Source of the DNA: Xylanibacter muris
GTDB lineage: Bacteria > Bacteroidota > Bacteroidia > Bacteroidales > Bacteroidaceae
DNA: 40,351 nt
Assembly (NCBI RefSeq): GCF_013166605.1
Contig: NZ_JABKKF010000018.1
Coordinates: 1 to 40,351, forward strand
Direction: 5' to 3'
Position 1 is the first letter of the stretch; each line of letters opens with the position of its first letter. Below the pieces are notes generated by a model. The model worked only from the letters and a program-made list of their open reading frames with translations, searched no databases and was not told where the DNA came from. Positions 7,918 through 20,627 of the stretch are shown here, piece by piece. The translations under genes and the position numbers were made by a program.

Positions 7918-8060
7918 TAGGAGGTAACTCATTAGAGGATGCTTTTCCGCCTGACACGTGCCAAAGGCACGTCCCTACATGGGGAAGGGTCCTGAATATC
8001 CTACTGATGATACACATTCCCTTCCTATCTCTCCCCTTTGGGGAATCGGAGGGGCTCTTG
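7918..8060 (+). repeat. Intergenic mosaic repeat, copy R4
   Basis: A well preserved copy: ACTCATTAGAGGATGCTTTT, the hairpin GACACGTGCCAAAGGCACGTC (about 7952-7972), GGGGAAGGGTCCTGAATATC, ACACATTCCCTTCC and finally CTCTCCCCTTTGGGGAATCG plus GAGGGGCTC. The C/T-rich end stops a few bases from the stop codon of the S1-domain gene. Confidence 0.8.
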
Positions 8061-8065
8061 TCTGC

Positions 8066-8908
8066 CTATCCGCCCACGAGGTCTATTCCTCCTGTGCCGA
8101 TGGTGATGAGCTTACGGCGGTAGAGGTCGCCGACGGCCTTCTTGAACGTTTTTTTGCTCACCTTAAAACGGTCGGTGATTATCTCGGCCGGAGTAGTGTC
8201 GCAAAGATCGCAATGGCCGTTGTTCTCTTTAAGATAGGCAAGCAGCAGTTCTGAGAATTCTGTTGCATGGCGGTGGCCTGTGGGCTGTATTGTCACATCT
8301 ATCTTTCCGTCCTGACGCACATGATCGATAAATCCCTTCAGGCGGTCACCGGCTGTAAGATAGCGGAACACCTGGTCCTCATACACCAGTCCCTGATACT
8401 TATTGTCTACGATAACCTTGAAACCAAGGTCAGTCTTCTGCCACACGAGCAAGTCCACCTCATCGCCATGCCTGTAGCGTGGCATGTCCTTGGAAAGATA
8501 TCTTTCCACCTTGGCCGTAGCCATCATACGATAGCTGTCCTCATCGATGGTCACATACACGATATATGAGTTTCCTTTCTCCATGCGCCTTTTCTGTTCC
8601 CGGAAAGGACAGAAGAGATCTTTCATAAGACCTATATCAAGAAAAGCGCCGTATCCGTTCACCCATGCCACCTCGAGACACGCAAAGTCTCCGACCTTCG
8701 CCAACGGCCTCAGAGTGGTTGCCACCGGACGCTCGTCCTGGTCGAGATATATGAACACCTCAAGTTCGTCGCCAGGCCTGCATCCCTGCGGCACATACCG
8801 CGAAGGCAACAGTATCTCGCCCTCGTCGCCTCCGTCGAGATACATCCCGAAATCCACTTCTTTCACAACCTTAAGCCTGTTGTACTCGCCTAATCTTATT
8901 CCATTCAT
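8066..8908 (-). CDS. CvfB-like S1 RNA-binding protein
   Basis: A 280-residue cytoplasmic protein with the layout of the CvfB family: three S1-like beta-barrel modules (about 1-65, 70-135 and 140-215) and a C-terminal winged helix (about 220-280, with [22 protein letters not shown]). CvfB proteins bind RNA and affect virulence or stress gene expression in Firmicutes; in Bacteroidota the role is untested. The [15 protein letters not shown] and [11 protein letters not shown] segments are typical S1-like strands. The ATG overlaps the TGA of the upstream ABC ATPase gene by four bases (8905-8908), so translation is coupled. It is the last gene of the antiporter-lolD-cvfB operon. Confidence 0.85.
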   Translation of the reverse strand: MNGIRLGEYNRLKVVKEVDFGMYLDGGDEGEILLPSRYVPQGCRPGDELEVFIYLDQDERPVATTLRPLAKVGDFACLEVAWVNGYGAFLDIGLMKDLFCPFREQKRRMEKGNSYIVYVTIDEDSYRMMATAKVERYLSKDMPRYRHGDEVDLLVWQKTDLGFKVIVDNKYQGLVYEDQVFRYLTAGDRLKGFIDHVRQDGKIDVTIQPTGHRHATEFSELLLAYLKENNGHCDLCDTTPAEIITDRFKVSKKTFKKAVGDLYRRKLITIGTGGIDLVGG

Positions 8909-9603
8909 ATTGTTTCAAAAGAATTTACATTAATATTCCCTTCTGCCGGAGCATTGTCGAGCAGTCCGTCGCGCATCTTCACCGTACGGTCTGTGAGTGC
9001 GGCAAGCTGCTCGTCGTGTGTCACGATGACGAACGTCTGGGCGAACTTGTCTCTCAGTTCGAAAAACAGCTGATACAGCTCCTCCCTGTTTTTTGTGTCG
9101 AGGCTTCCCGACGGCTCATCGGCCAGTATTACCGCCGGACTGTTTACCAAAGCCCGTGCCACGGCCACCCTCTGTTTCTCGCCTCCTGAAAGCTCGTTAG
9201 GCTTATGTGCGGCACGGTGCGACAGCCCCATGAAGTCGAGCAGCTCCCCTGCCCTGCGCGCGGCATCCCTGTTTGATGTGCCTGCAATATATGCAGGTAT
9301 CATTATATTCTCCATTGCCGTAAATTCGGGAAGGAGCTGATGAAACTGGAACACAAATCCTATATGGCGGTTTCTGAAGGCAGCCATCCTGCTTGCGCCG
9401 AGCGCCCCCACGTCAACACCGTCTATCACTATCCTGCCGCTGTCCGGCCTGTCAAGCGTCCCCATTATCTGTAGCAGCGTGGTCTTTCCCGCACCGCTCG
9501 GTCCGACGATGCTGACCATCTCGCCCTTTCCTATATGCAGGTCAATGCCTTTCAACACCTGCAGCGTTCCGAAACTCTTTGTTATTCCCTTGATGTCTAT
9601 CAT
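8905..9603 (-). CDS. LolD-type ABC transporter ATP-binding protein
   Basis: A 232-residue ABC ATPase of the LolD/MacB class: Walker A GPSGAGKT (34-41), Q-loop Q86, signature LSGGEKQ (138-144), Walker B VILADEP (158-164) and H-loop THDE near 196. It would energise an inner-membrane permease for lipoprotein release or a related mechanotransmission task. No LolC/E-type permease lies nearby, so the partner must be encoded elsewhere. It starts 22 bp after the antiporter gene and overlaps the next gene by four bases. The last 25 residues ([16 protein letters not shown]) extend a little beyond the usual end of the family. Confidence 0.88.
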   Translation of the reverse strand: MIDIKGITKSFGTLQVLKGIDLHIGKGEMVSIVGPSGAGKTTLLQIMGTLDRPDSGRIVIDGVDVGALGASRMAAFRNRHIGFVFQFHQLLPEFTAMENIMIPAYIAGTSNRDAARRAGELLDFMGLSHRAAHKPNELSGGEKQRVAVARALVNSPAVILADEPSGSLDTKNREELYQLFFELRDKFAQTFVIVTHDEQLAALTDRTVKMRDGLLDNAPAEGNINVNSFETI

Positions 9604-9625
9604 TCGGTATATTCTGTTTTTTTTA

Positions 9626-11755
9626 TTATCCTCTTCCCGTCTTTTTCCTTATCCATGTGAGCAGCATGTTGTATGCACTCATCTGCTCATAATGCTGCGG
9701 CTCGGCAAACGTCATTGCGTCCGGCGAGTCGCCATGCTGGTCGGGGAATATTATCATAAGGCTCTTTCCCGAGAAGAAGCCCGTAAGCTCGTCGGGAAGC
9801 CTGTCCAACGCCTTTTTATACGACACCGTGCCCTTACGTGCGGTGATGACCACAAAAAGATGGTCGTCGCTGATTGTCGACGCCAGCTTCGGCAAGAGAT
9901 TCCAATGTTCCATAATCTCATATTCCGAGCGCACATCGGGATGCCTGTTACTCATAAACTGCCGTATGAGCAGCAACGTGTCGGTCTGGGCGTGAAACAC
10001 GATACGGCATTCGAGGTTACCGGCCATCCTTGCCAGACGCTCGAGCCATCGGTAGAACCCCGGCTCGAACTCTGCCCTCGAAGGCACAGCCACCTGTATT
10101 CTGCGCATAGTGTTAAGCGGGCGCATACACCTCGCAAGTATTATCTGCCTGTTAAGCCCGTTGAACAGGCTTTGTATGAACTCTCCCCAGAACCTGTGGG
10201 TGATTTCCTTATGTGCATGCAGCCCCATTATTATCTCCGAGGCGTTATATTCCTTGAAGGCATGCTTTATTCCGTTGGCGATATTTGTTGCGATACGCAC
10301 TTGTGTCTGTATCCTCACATCGGATGCCCCGGCCTGGCGCGCAAGCTGCTCGAGCAGCATCTTTCCCCGCTCCTGATGTGCCAGGCGGCTGTCGTCGTCA
10401 TAAACGACATTAAGCCCTATCAGCCCGCGGTTGAGCTTCTGGTTGCGCATCAGTATGGCAATGTTAAGCAGCTGTGCCGCCGTAGACGGATATTTGACGG
10501 CCAGGAGAATCTTCTCGTCGTCACCGTCGGCATGTGTGTCACCGGCAAGATGGCTTTCCTTAAGCACAATGGTGCGCGACGCCTGCTCGGTGAGCATGGA
10601 GCCGATGATGCACGTGAAGAGAATCATCATGACCACTCCGTTCAGCATGTCGTCATTCATAAGATACACTCCGTCGGCTATCTGCAGCTTGATGCCTACC
10701 ATCACGATGGCAATACTTCCCGCGGCATGAGCCTCGGTCAGTCCGAACATCATGTTTCCGTATACGGAAGGAAGCCGCATGCCAAACGAAGCCATGTATG
10801 CCGCCACGGCCTTGCCGATTGTTCCGAACACCACGAAACAGAACACGATAGTGGCCGTGTGCAGCCCCTGGAAAAGCACGCTCATGTTGATAAGCATACC
10901 TACACCTATAAGGAAATACGGTATGAAGAGGGCATTGCCTATGAACTCGATACGGTTCATGAGCGGTGACACATGGGGTATGAACCTGTTGAGCATCAGT
11001 CCGGCAAAGAAAGCCCCGAACACTCCCTCTATGCCGAGAGACTCTGATATGGCGGCACTGAGAAACATCACGGCCATAACGAATATATACTGCATCACGG
11101 CATCCGAATAGTTGCGCAGGAACCACCGTGTAAGCCGCGGCACGGTGAGTATCTCTATCACGAAGAACAGCAGGAACTTAAACACAAACAGTATCCAGAA
11201 GCATATACCAGTGCCGTTGTTGAACGCCCCCACCGTGGCGGCAAGCACCACCAAGGCAAACGTCAGCGAAATCATCGAGGCCCCCACGCACATCGTTACG
11301 CACGGATGCTTCTGCAATCCGTATTTACAAACGATAGGATATGCAATGAGGGTGTTGGAACCGAGTATGCTTCCAAGCATCAGCGACGCAAGCGGAGTGT
11401 AGCCGAGAATGTATATACACGCAAGAAAAACCAATACAAACGGGATGAAAAACGTAAGCACCCCGAAGAGCCCCACTTTCCATCCGTTGTTCCTGAGCCC
11501 TTTCATATCTATCTCCAGTCCGGCAAGAAACATTATATAATAAAGCCCCACCTTTCCGAAAAGCTCGAAGCTGCTGTCACGCTCCAACACATTAAGCCCA
11601 TACCGCCCCACGAGCACTCCCGCAAGCACCATGCCGATGATATGCGGTATACGCAGCCGCCCCATGATAATAGGCGCAAGAAGTATTATGCACAGCACGA
11701 CAAAGAATATCAACGTCGGGTCTGTGATTGGAAAATATTGTGATATATCCGGCAT
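9626..11755 (-). CDS. CPA2-type cation:proton antiporter with C-terminal USP-like domains
   Basis: Start chosen at the ATG at 11755 ([18 protein letters not shown]), giving 709 residues; a longer frame to 11806 would add 17 polar residues overlapping the upstream control region. Residues about 15-400 hold eleven or twelve membrane helices with CPA2 features ([27 protein letters not shown]). The rest is cytoplasmic and looks like two universal-stress-protein-like domains ([36 protein letters not shown]), probably regulatory nucleotide-binding modules. It exchanges Na+ or K+ for protons across the inner membrane; the ion is not determinable from sequence. First gene of an operon with lolD-type and cvfB-like genes, divergent from asd with about 126 bp between the starts. 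Confidence 0.85.
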   Translation of the reverse strand: MPDISQYFPITDPTLIFFVVLCIILLAPIIMGRLRIPHIIGMVLAGVLVGRYGLNVLERDSSFELFGKVGLYYIMFLAGLEIDMKGLRNNGWKVGLFGVLTFFIPFVLVFLACIYILGYTPLASLMLGSILGSNTLIAYPIVCKYGLQKHPCVTMCVGASMISLTFALVVLAATVGAFNNGTGICFWILFVFKFLLFFVIEILTVPRLTRWFLRNYSDAVMQYIFVMAVMFLSAAISESLGIEGVFGAFFAGLMLNRFIPHVSPLMNRIEFIGNALFIPYFLIGVGMLINMSVLFQGLHTATIVFCFVVFGTIGKAVAAYMASFGMRLPSVYGNMMFGLTEAHAAGSIAIVMVGIKLQIADGVYLMNDDMLNGVVMMILFTCIIGSMLTEQASRTIVLKESHLAGDTHADGDDEKILLAVKYPSTAAQLLNIAILMRNQKLNRGLIGLNVVYDDDSRLAHQERGKMLLEQLARQAGASDVRIQTQVRIATNIANGIKHAFKEYNASEIIMGLHAHKEITHRFWGEFIQSLFNGLNRQIILARCMRPLNTMRRIQVAVPSRAEFEPGFYRWLERLARMAGNLECRIVFHAQTDTLLLIRQFMSNRHPDVRSEYEIMEHWNLLPKLASTISDDHLFVVITARKGTVSYKKALDRLPDELTGFFSGKSLMIIFPDQHGDSPDAMTFAEPQHYEQMSAYNMLLTWIRKKTGRG

Positions 11756-11812
11756 AAATAATCGTTTTTGACTTTTCAGCATGCAAAGGTGCAAAAAAAA
11801 TATCACATTTTA

Positions 11813-11842
11813 TTGATAATTACCTTAAAAGTTGTAATTTTG
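11813..11842 (+). promoter_or_regulatory. Promoter of asd
   Basis: TTG (11813-11815), 19 bp, TAATTTTG (11835-11842), followed after 39 bp by the asd ATG. On the other strand a weaker CACCTTTG at 11784-11791 may serve the antiporter operon. Confidence 0.75.
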
Positions 11843-11881
11843 CAAGCTGAAAGTTCATGATAACCAAATTTTTGATATAAT

Positions 11882-12892
11882 ATGAAAGTAGCAATCGTAG
11901 GTGCGAGCGGAGCCGTAGGCCAGGAATTTCTCCGCGTTCTCGCAGACAGAAACTTCCCGTTGGACGAGCTTGTACTGTTCGGTTCCGAACGCAGTGCCGG
12001 CCGCCGCTATATGTTCAGGGGCATGGAGCATGAAGTGAAGCTTCTCTGCCACAACGACGACTTTAAAGACGTAGACATCGCCTTCACATCCGCCGGTGCC
12101 GGCATATCCAAGGAGTTTGCCGACGACATCACCAGGCATGGCGCCGTGATGATCGACAACTCCAGCGCATTCCGCATGGACGAAGACGTGCCGCTGGTGG
12201 TGCCGGAGTGCAATGCCGCCGACGCCCTTAACCGTCCGAGGGGAATAATAGCCAATCCCAACTGCACCACGATAATGATGGTTGTGGCACTTCAGCCGCT
12301 GGAAAACCTCAGCCACATCCGCCGCATACATATAGCAAGCTATCAGAGCGCAAGCGGAGCCGGGGCAGCCGCCATGGCCGAGCTTCAGCAACAATACAAG
12401 GAGATTAACGACGGGAAGCCCGTCACGGTAAGCAAATTCCCGCATCAGCTTGCCTATAACGTCATCCCACAGATAGACGTATTCCAACCCAACGGCTACA
12501 CCAAGGAAGAGATGAAGATGTTCAACGAGACGCGTAAGATCATGCACAGCGACGTGAAATGCTCTGCCATGTGCGTGCGCGTATCGTCTCTGCGCGCCCA
12601 TTCGGAATCCGTATGGATCGAGACAGAACGTCCTATATCCGTGGAAGAGGCGCAAAAAGCCCTTGCCGTCGCTCCGGGAGTGACGCTGCAGGACGACCCC
12701 GACAATCTGGTATATCCCATGCCGCTCGAGACAGCCGGCACGGACGACATATATGTAGGACGCGTGCGCAAGGACCTTGCCGACGACTGCGGACTCACAT
12801 TCTGGCTCAGCGGTGACCAGATACGCAAGGGCGCGGCGCTCAATGCCGTACAGATTGCAGAATACCTGATAAAGGTAGGGAACGTGAAATAA
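11882..12892 (+). CDS. asd: Aspartate-semialdehyde dehydrogenase
   Basis: A 336-residue enzyme that reduces aspartyl phosphate to aspartate semialdehyde with NADPH, the branch point to lysine/diaminopimelate, threonine and methionine. The N-terminal Rossmann motif GASGAVGQE (7-15) binds NADP. The catalytic cysteine is C128 in NPNCTT and the substrate-binding residues R238 and H240 lie in SSLRAHSES. Length and motifs are normal. It has its own promoter and is followed by a repeat copy and a very strong hairpin terminator before fabI. Confidence 0.96.
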   Translation: MKVAIVGASGAVGQEFLRVLADRNFPLDELVLFGSERSAGRRYMFRGMEHEVKLLCHNDDFKDVDIAFTSAGAGISKEFADDITRHGAVMIDNSSAFRMDEDVPLVVPECNAADALNRPRGIIANPNCTTIMMVVALQPLENLSHIRRIHIASYQSASGAGAAAMAELQQQYKEINDGKPVTVSKFPHQLAYNVIPQIDVFQPNGYTKEEMKMFNETRKIMHSDVKCSAMCVRVSSLRAHSESVWIETERPISVEEAQKALAVAPGVTLQDDPDNLVYPMPLETAGTDDIYVGRVRKDLADDCGLTFWLSGDQIRKGAALNAVQIAEYLIKVGNVK

Positions 12893-12904
12893 GAGCCGAA
12901 GAGC

Positions 12905-13010
12905 CCTTTCGGTACACCAAAAGCCTCTCCGACTCCCCAAAGGGAAAAAGCCCCTCCGACTCCCCAAAGGGGAGAGAATGGAAAGAGCATGTGGAAGTAT
13001 TGAACGTGGA
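12905..13010 (-). repeat. Intergenic mosaic repeat, copy R5
   Basis: Two tandem copies of the C-rich unit: CTCCGACTCCCCAAAGGG at about 12928-12945 and CCCCTCCGACTCCCCAAAGG at 12953-12972, then GGAGAGAATGGAAAGAGCAT and GTGGAAGTATT. It begins within 15-35 bp of the asd stop codon with the C-rich end facing the gene. Confidence 0.8.
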
Positions 13011-13055
13011 TGAACGCGAGGATATTAATGTTTTAAATAACCAAAACAAACCGTA

Positions 13056-13112
13056 TGATACGGGCATGGTAAGATTTGGCGCCAATATCTTACCATGCCC
13101 GTATCACATTTT
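13056..13112 (+). terminator. Strong Rho-independent terminator between asd and fabI
   Basis: Perfect 20-bp arms 13056-13075 and 13087-13106 enclose TTGGCGCCAAT, itself self-complementary, so the stem extends with one bulge. It is followed by CATTTTTT. The length is unusual for a terminator. The gene-free stretch 12893-13238 holds repeat R5, this hairpin and the fabI promoter. Confidence 0.8.
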
Positions 13113-13172
13113 TTCCGAAGTGTAGCCGATACCCCGACAAGATACCTCCACCGGTGTTTTTAACTCTAAATA

Positions 13173-13204
13173 TTTGCAGATATTGCACATTTGTTGTAAT
13201 TTTG
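13173..13204 (+). promoter_or_regulatory. Promoter of fabI
   Basis: TTTG (13173-13176), 20 bp, TAATTTTG (13197-13204); the ATG is 34 bp further on. Confidence 0.75.
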
Positions 13205-13238
13205 TGCCGAATTTAGAAATCAGGATTAATTATTAATT

Positions 13239-14096
13239 ATGACACACAATTTATTGCAAGGTAAGCGCGGTATCATTTTCGGTGCGCTCAATGAGGAATC
13301 AATTGCATGGAAAGTGGCTGTAAAAGCCGTAGAGGAAGGAGCTTCGATCACTCTGAGCAACACACCAATGGCCCTGCGCATGGGACAGCTTGACGAGCTG
13401 AGCAAACAGCTCAACGCACCTATTGTCGCAGCCGACGCTACCAACGTTGAGGATTTGGAAAAGGTTTTTGAAGAATCGGTAAAGCTTCTCGGCGGAAAAA
13501 TAGACTTCGTCCTACACTCTATCGGCATGAGTCCAAACGTGCGCAAACACCGCACATACGATGACCTCGACTACAGCTATCTTCAGAAAACACTTGATAT
13601 CTCAGCCATTTCATTCCACAAAATGCTGCAGGTGGCAAAAAAACAGGACGCCATTGCCGAATACGGTTCCGTGGTGGCTCTTACATACGTTGCATCACAG
13701 CGCACCTTCTTCGGATATAACGACATGGCAGACGCCAAGAGCATGCTTGAAAGCATCGCCCGCAGTTTCGGATACATCTACGGACGCGAGAAGAACGTGC
13801 GCATCAACACCATATCACAGTCGCCTACCCCGACAACGGCAGGCAAGGGCATCAAGGATATGGACAATCTTATGGACTTTGCCAACAAAATGTCGCCGCT
13901 TGGAAATGCCGATGCTGAGGAATGCGCAAACTACTGCGTGATGATGTTCTCTGACTTCACACGCAAGGTTACAATGCAGAACCTGTTCCACGACGGCGGC
14001 TTCTCATCAATGGGAATGAGCCTGCGCGCAATGAACCAGTACGCCAAAGACCTTACGCCGTATGAAGATGAGAACGGCAAGGTAATATACGGATAA
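13239..14096 (+). CDS. fabI: Enoyl-[acyl-carrier-protein] reductase, FabI type
   Basis: A 285-residue short-chain dehydrogenase that carries out the last reduction of each fatty-acid elongation cycle with NAD(P)H. The nucleotide site is GALNEESIAW (15-24). The FabI catalytic pair is Y160-x6-K167 in FGYNDMADAKS, with Y150 in LTYVAS as the second active-site tyrosine. ISQSPTPTTAGKGI matches the region that orders over the substrate and binds inhibitors such as triclosan. The C-terminal extension NGKVIYG is usual for Bacteroidota. It has its own promoter and a hairpin terminator downstream. Confidence 0.95.
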   Translation: MTHNLLQGKRGIIFGALNEESIAWKVAVKAVEEGASITLSNTPMALRMGQLDELSKQLNAPIVAADATNVEDLEKVFEESVKLLGGKIDFVLHSIGMSPNVRKHRTYDDLDYSYLQKTLDISAISFHKMLQVAKKQDAIAEYGSVVALTYVASQRTFFGYNDMADAKSMLESIARSFGYIYGREKNVRINTISQSPTPTTAGKGIKDMDNLMDFANKMSPLGNADAEECANYCVMMFSDFTRKVTMQNLFHDGGFSSMGMSLRAMNQYAKDLTPYEDENGKVIYG

Positions 14097-14232
14097 ACAA
14101 TATCCGGCCGCGGTCTGTTTTCAATTAAAGACAGCCCGGATTTTATAAATCCAACGTTTTCGGTAAGCCAGATGAGCAATGCAAGCGTGCTTAAGCATTG
14201 CCATGACAAGAAAAGGTAGGATGGAATCCTAT

Positions 14233-14276
14233 CAGGAGGCGGAAATCACATAGAATGATTTCCGCCTCCTGTCTTT
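14233..14276 (+). terminator. Hairpin terminator downstream of fabI
   Basis: Arms CAGGAGGCGGAAATCA (14233-14248) and its complement (14256-14271), 7-nt loop, followed by TCTTTATATT. Confidence 0.7.
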
Positions 14277-14424
14277 ATATTATGCCGGAACATTAACCGA
14301 AAACATCCGTTGTTTCATTCATCCACATCGTGGATGGGCATTTTGTTTTCATACATCATACCTCCACATACCCTTCCTTTCTCTCCCATTTACCGGTTAT
14401 ACGGAGGGATGTATGTGGTATGTG

Positions 14425-14471
14425 TGTTTTCCGCCAGACACGTGCCTTTGGCACGTGTCTGGCGGAAAACA
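14425..14471. repeat. 22-bp perfect palindrome inside R6
   Basis: Arms 14425-14446 and 14450-14471 are exact complements with the 3-nt loop TTT. The core CACGTGCCTTTGGCACGTG is the hairpin module of the intergenic repeat family; here the arms extend to TTTTCCGCC on both sides. No T-tract follows. Confidence 0.85.
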
Positions 14472-14630
14472 TCCTCAAATGAGTAACAGGGATTAAAGGA
14501 AGCTATAGAAAAGGATCTCTTATGTAATAAAAATTCATAGAACAATTTTATTGCATTTTTTGAACCAGCATAAAACCAATAACACACTGATATTCAAGAC
14601 ATTAATGACTATCAAAAAGTATACCAAAAA

Positions 14631-14715
14631 TGAATGGCCTATTCTCGCTTGATGAACAGGCCATTCACGGTCGATGAACATGCCATTCATTGAGCATGAA
14701 CAGGCCATTCATCGG
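14631..14715. repeat. Short repeat array of about 22 bp upstream of the collagen-like gene
   Basis: Three direct copies built on GATGAACAGGCCATTCA: 14651-14672, 14673-14695 and 14696-14715. An inverted half copy, TGAATGGCCT, is at 14631-14640. Spacing of 22-23 bp is about two helical turns, as in arrays of regulator or recombinase accessory sites. The gene-free region 14097-15017 contains this array, the fabI terminator, R6, a CATGGCAATG block at 14860-14889 and the palindromic site at 14923-14965; 14491-14630 and 14716-14859 show nothing recognisable. Confidence 0.75.
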
Positions 14716-14859
14716 AAGAGAATTTCACATCCTCCAGAAATGTAAATAGATTTCAAAATTTTCAAGCAACCAACGGCTTTTTTAATGAATTAACGTTTCA
14801 CATATAGAAATATCCCCCTCACCGATCAGAATTCGGTTTTATCGATAACCTTTGGATTT

Positions 14860-14889
14860 CATCCAACCTCTTCCCGCCATGGCAATGCT
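14860..14889 (+). repeat. Dispersed CATGGCAATG block, copy 2 of 3
   Basis: CATCCAACCTCTTCCCGCCA followed by TGGCAATGCT. Related blocks are at 14193-14224 (reversed) and 22022-22052 (same orientation). Two of the three lie just outside the proposed invertible segment. Confidence 0.6.
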
Positions 14890-14922
14890 ATAAGGATGCC
14901 ACAGACATAGCATATCCATCCC

Positions 14923-14965
14923 TGTTAAAATCTGTATCTCTCCGGCAGAGATACAGATTTTAACA
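14923..14965 (+). promoter_or_regulatory. Candidate recombinase site, left copy (upstream of the collagen-like gene)
   Basis: A perfect 19-bp palindrome (14923-14941 and 14947-14965) around the centre CCGGC. Its inner part, TGTATCTCT / CCGGC / AGAGATACA (14933-14955), is exactly the reverse complement of 21835-21857 beside the recombinase gene. Inverted arms with a short asymmetric centre are the standard layout of a tyrosine recombinase core site. No T-tract follows, which argues against a plain terminator. It ends 52 bp before the start codon of the collagen-like gene. Confidence 0.6.
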
Positions 14966-15017
14966 AGGTAAGAAAAAAGTTTTTAAACATTTTATTTACA
15001 TAATTAATTTTTATCGT

Positions 15018-18488
<3,471 letters not shown>

Positions 18489-18557
18489 CGAAACGATATT
18501 TCAACAGCGGAAAAAAGAAAAGACAAGTGGCGGGAGAAATCCTTTCCACTTGCCTTT

Positions 18558-18735
18558 TTTAGCCCCTCCGGCTCCCCGAAGGAAAAAGCCCCCTCTGACT
18601 CCACAAAAGAGAAAGAGCCCCTCCGACTTCCCCGAAGGGGAGAGAATGGAAGGGGATGTGGAAGTATAAGGTATGTATGAAAATACCCATCCACGATGTA
18701 GGGACATGCCTTCGGCATGTGTCATGCGGAGAACA
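18558..18735 (-). repeat. Intergenic mosaic repeat, copy R7
   Basis: Three tandem C-rich units (about 18561-18580, 18590-18605 and 18617-18640) precede GGAGAGAATGGAAGGGGATG. Then come CCATCCACGATGTAGGGACA and the hairpin GACATGCCTTCGGCATGTGTC (about 18702-18722). The C-rich end faces the stop codon of the collagen-like gene. The gene-free stretch 18489-18862 also holds 18736-18862, in which nothing was recognised. Confidence 0.8.
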
Positions 18736-18862
18736 ACAACATACCATACACGCCATACTCGGGGAAAGACAAACCACACACCATAACGGGACGTCAAGAC
18801 AAACGGAGAATGTCTAACCCGTCCAACTCCGGGGGAACACTTCATTACAAAAAACAAATGTT

Positions 18863-19450
18863 ATGAAAAGAATAAATCTTTATACGGGAATATATGTCAT
18901 TGCCATCATATCTGTATTATCAGCACTCTCATGCAAATCCGGAAAAAACAAACCGGAGCCGGTCAGGACAGATTTTGAACTCGGAATGGCAAAAGAAGAC
19001 TCGCTTGAAGTGGAAAGGCTCATCGACGAGTTTTTCCAATACGCGATTGACAAGAACTATACCGAAGCTGCCGGAATGCTGTATAAAAACGACAGTTCTG
19101 ACATCAGGAAGGAACCACAGCCGCTGAACAACAAGGAGATGGCGAGCATACGCAACATGCTTGAGGTCATACCAATAGAGGGCTATAGAATCGAATATAT
19201 GAAATTCAGCGAAAGCTATGAAAACGAAGTGCTTTGCCATGTAATAATAAGAAAGGGCAACGGACGAGACATCCCTGAGATGACCACAAAAATGTTCTTC
19301 AAGCCCATAAGCTATCTCGGAGGATGGTGTCTGGGCATAATGAATTCCGAATGGGGCGACAGAGAGCTGGTGGAACCCGACAAACGTGATTCTCTTGAAA
19401 AGGCTTATACACCCCGATACAACAAAGAACAAAACGGAACACAACCATGA
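18863..19450 (+). CDS. Putative lipoprotein upstream of the OmpA-family gene
   Basis: A 195-residue protein with a lipoprotein signal: hydrophobic 9-23 and LSALSC with C24 as the acylated residue. The mature part has an alpha/beta pattern (DSLEVERLIDEFFQYAI, then strands EGYRIEYMKF and VLCHVIIRKGNG) that recalls small NTF2/DUF4878-like periplasmic lipoproteins; this is only a resemblance. Its TGA overlaps the ATG of the OmpA-family gene by four bases (ATGA, 19447-19450), so the two are translationally coupled and probably act together in the envelope. Confidence 0.7.
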   Translation: MKRINLYTGIYVIAIISVLSALSCKSGKNKPEPVRTDFELGMAKEDSLEVERLIDEFFQYAIDKNYTEAAGMLYKNDSSDIRKEPQPLNNKEMASIRNMLEVIPIEGYRIEYMKFSESYENEVLCHVIIRKGNGRDIPEMTTKMFFKPISYLGGWCLGIMNSEWGDRELVEPDKRDSLEKAYTPRYNKEQNGTQP

Positions 19451-20574
19451 CACATATAAACATCATAAAGGCCATACTGTGCGCATCAATAGCCACCACA
19501 GCCGCAAACGCACAGCAAAAAGAAAATGTGGCAACGAAAGAGTTTAATCCGCACGCCTATATCCAGATACAAGGCGGAGAGCAATATACACTTGCCGAAG
19601 CGAATTTCAACGACCTGATATCGCCAAACATCCAAGTGGCCGGAGGCTACCGGCTGAAACCATGGCTCGGCATACGGCTCTCGGTGGGAGCATGGCAAAG
19701 CAAAGGGGGATTCAACGGATATCGCAGGAACGGAATGCCTGGAAACGTGACATACAAGTATAACTATGTGGCACCGGCGGCAGACATCACACTGGACCTG
19801 AGCAACATCATATACGGATATAATCCAAACCGCACCTTAAGCGTATCGGCGTTTATCGGAGCAGGGGCAAACATAGGATTCTCAAACAACGAGGCGAACG
19901 ACATAAACAGCCAGGGCTACAAAATGGCATATATATGGGACGGAACAAAAGTCAGGGCCACCGCCCGCGGAGGAATAGGCCTTGATTTCCGTGTTTCAGA
20001 TGCGATATCGTTGGGCATGGAAGCAAATGCGAACATACTGAACGACCACTACAACTCAAAGAAAGCCGGAAACGCGGACTGGTATTTCAACCTGCTTGCC
20101 GGCATAAAGGTGAACATCGGCAAGACAACAAGGAAAACCGCACCTACACCGCCACCGACAATAGTCACGGAACAAAACGAACCGGAAGTAAAGGAGGAAA
20201 GGCCCATACAGGAAACACCGGCACCGGTTGAGGAAACAAAAAAGGAAACGGAAATGCACCGAGACATCTTCTTCAAGATAAACTCATCGGAAATAAACGG
20301 CGAGGGCGAGAAGAAAATCGCCGAACTTGCGGAATTCCTGAAAGAAAACAAAGACGCGACGTTATATGTAACAGGATATGCTGACGCAAAGACAGGAAAC
20401 GACGCCATAAACAACCGCCTGTCGCGACAGCGTGCCGAAGCGGTAAAGAATGTTCTTACCGGCAAGCATAAGATAGAAGGCAACAGAATCAAGAGCAGAC
20501 ACGAAGGCTCAAGAATCCAGCCGTTTGCCGAGAACGACATGAACCGTGTGTCGATATGTATAACAAGGCGATAG
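19447..20574 (+). CDS. OmpA-family outer-membrane protein
   Basis: A 375-residue protein with a signal peptide (cleavage likely after A22 in AANAQQ). It has an eight-strand-type barrel region (about 35-215, with alternating segments such as VAGGYRLKPWLGIRLSVGAW), a Pro/Glu-rich linker (about 220-268) and a C-terminal OmpA-like peptidoglycan-binding domain (273-375). In that domain GYADAKTGNDAINNRLSRQRAEAV and the final NRVSICI are recognisable; the canonical NxxLSxxRA pattern is present as NRLSRQRA. It would tie the outer membrane to peptidoglycan. The coupled lipoprotein and the collagen-like gene upstream suggest a shared surface function (inference). Confidence 0.88.
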   Translation: MTHINIIKAILCASIATTAANAQQKENVATKEFNPHAYIQIQGGEQYTLAEANFNDLISPNIQVAGGYRLKPWLGIRLSVGAWQSKGGFNGYRRNGMPGNVTYKYNYVAPAADITLDLSNIIYGYNPNRTLSVSAFIGAGANIGFSNNEANDINSQGYKMAYIWDGTKVRATARGGIGLDFRVSDAISLGMEANANILNDHYNSKKAGNADWYFNLLAGIKVNIGKTTRKTAPTPPPTIVTEQNEPEVKEERPIQETPAPVEETKKETEMHRDIFFKINSSEINGEGEKKIAELAEFLKENKDATLYVTGYADAKTGNDAINNRLSRQRAEAVKNVLTGKHKIEGNRIKSRHEGSRIQPFAENDMNRVSICITRR

Positions 20575-20627
20575 GAGAACAAACCTTTTTCATACCAGAT
20601 ATAATAAATTACACATACTTTTATACC

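Larger units (their letters stand above)
14193..14490. repeat. Intergenic mosaic repeat, copy R6
   Basis: A composite copy. It holds a reversed CCATTG-type block (14193-14224, AAGCATTGCCATGACAAG), AAACATCCGTTGTTTCATTC (14301-14320), CATCCACATCGTGGATGG, the CTTCCTTTCTCTCCC stretch and a near-perfect long palindrome (14425-14471). The palindrome contains GACACGTGCC and its complement, the same hairpin as in R2-R4 with longer arms. Parts of it reappear in R8. Confidence 0.65.

Noticed and set aside
9479..10969. 496-codon open frame on the plus strand
   Set aside because: It runs antisense through the antiporter and LolD-type genes; the translation is Arg/His/Cys-rich without any fold signature, and the minus-strand genes are clear.
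11855..12967. 370-codon open frame on the minus strand
   Set aside because: Antisense shadow of asd; the product looks like the reverse reading of GC-rich codons.
14923..14965. Reading the palindrome upstream of the collagen-like gene as a terminator or riboswitch
   Set aside because: There is no T-tract, no conserved riboswitch core was recognised, and the same core recurs in inverse orientation beside the recombinase, which fits a recombination site better.
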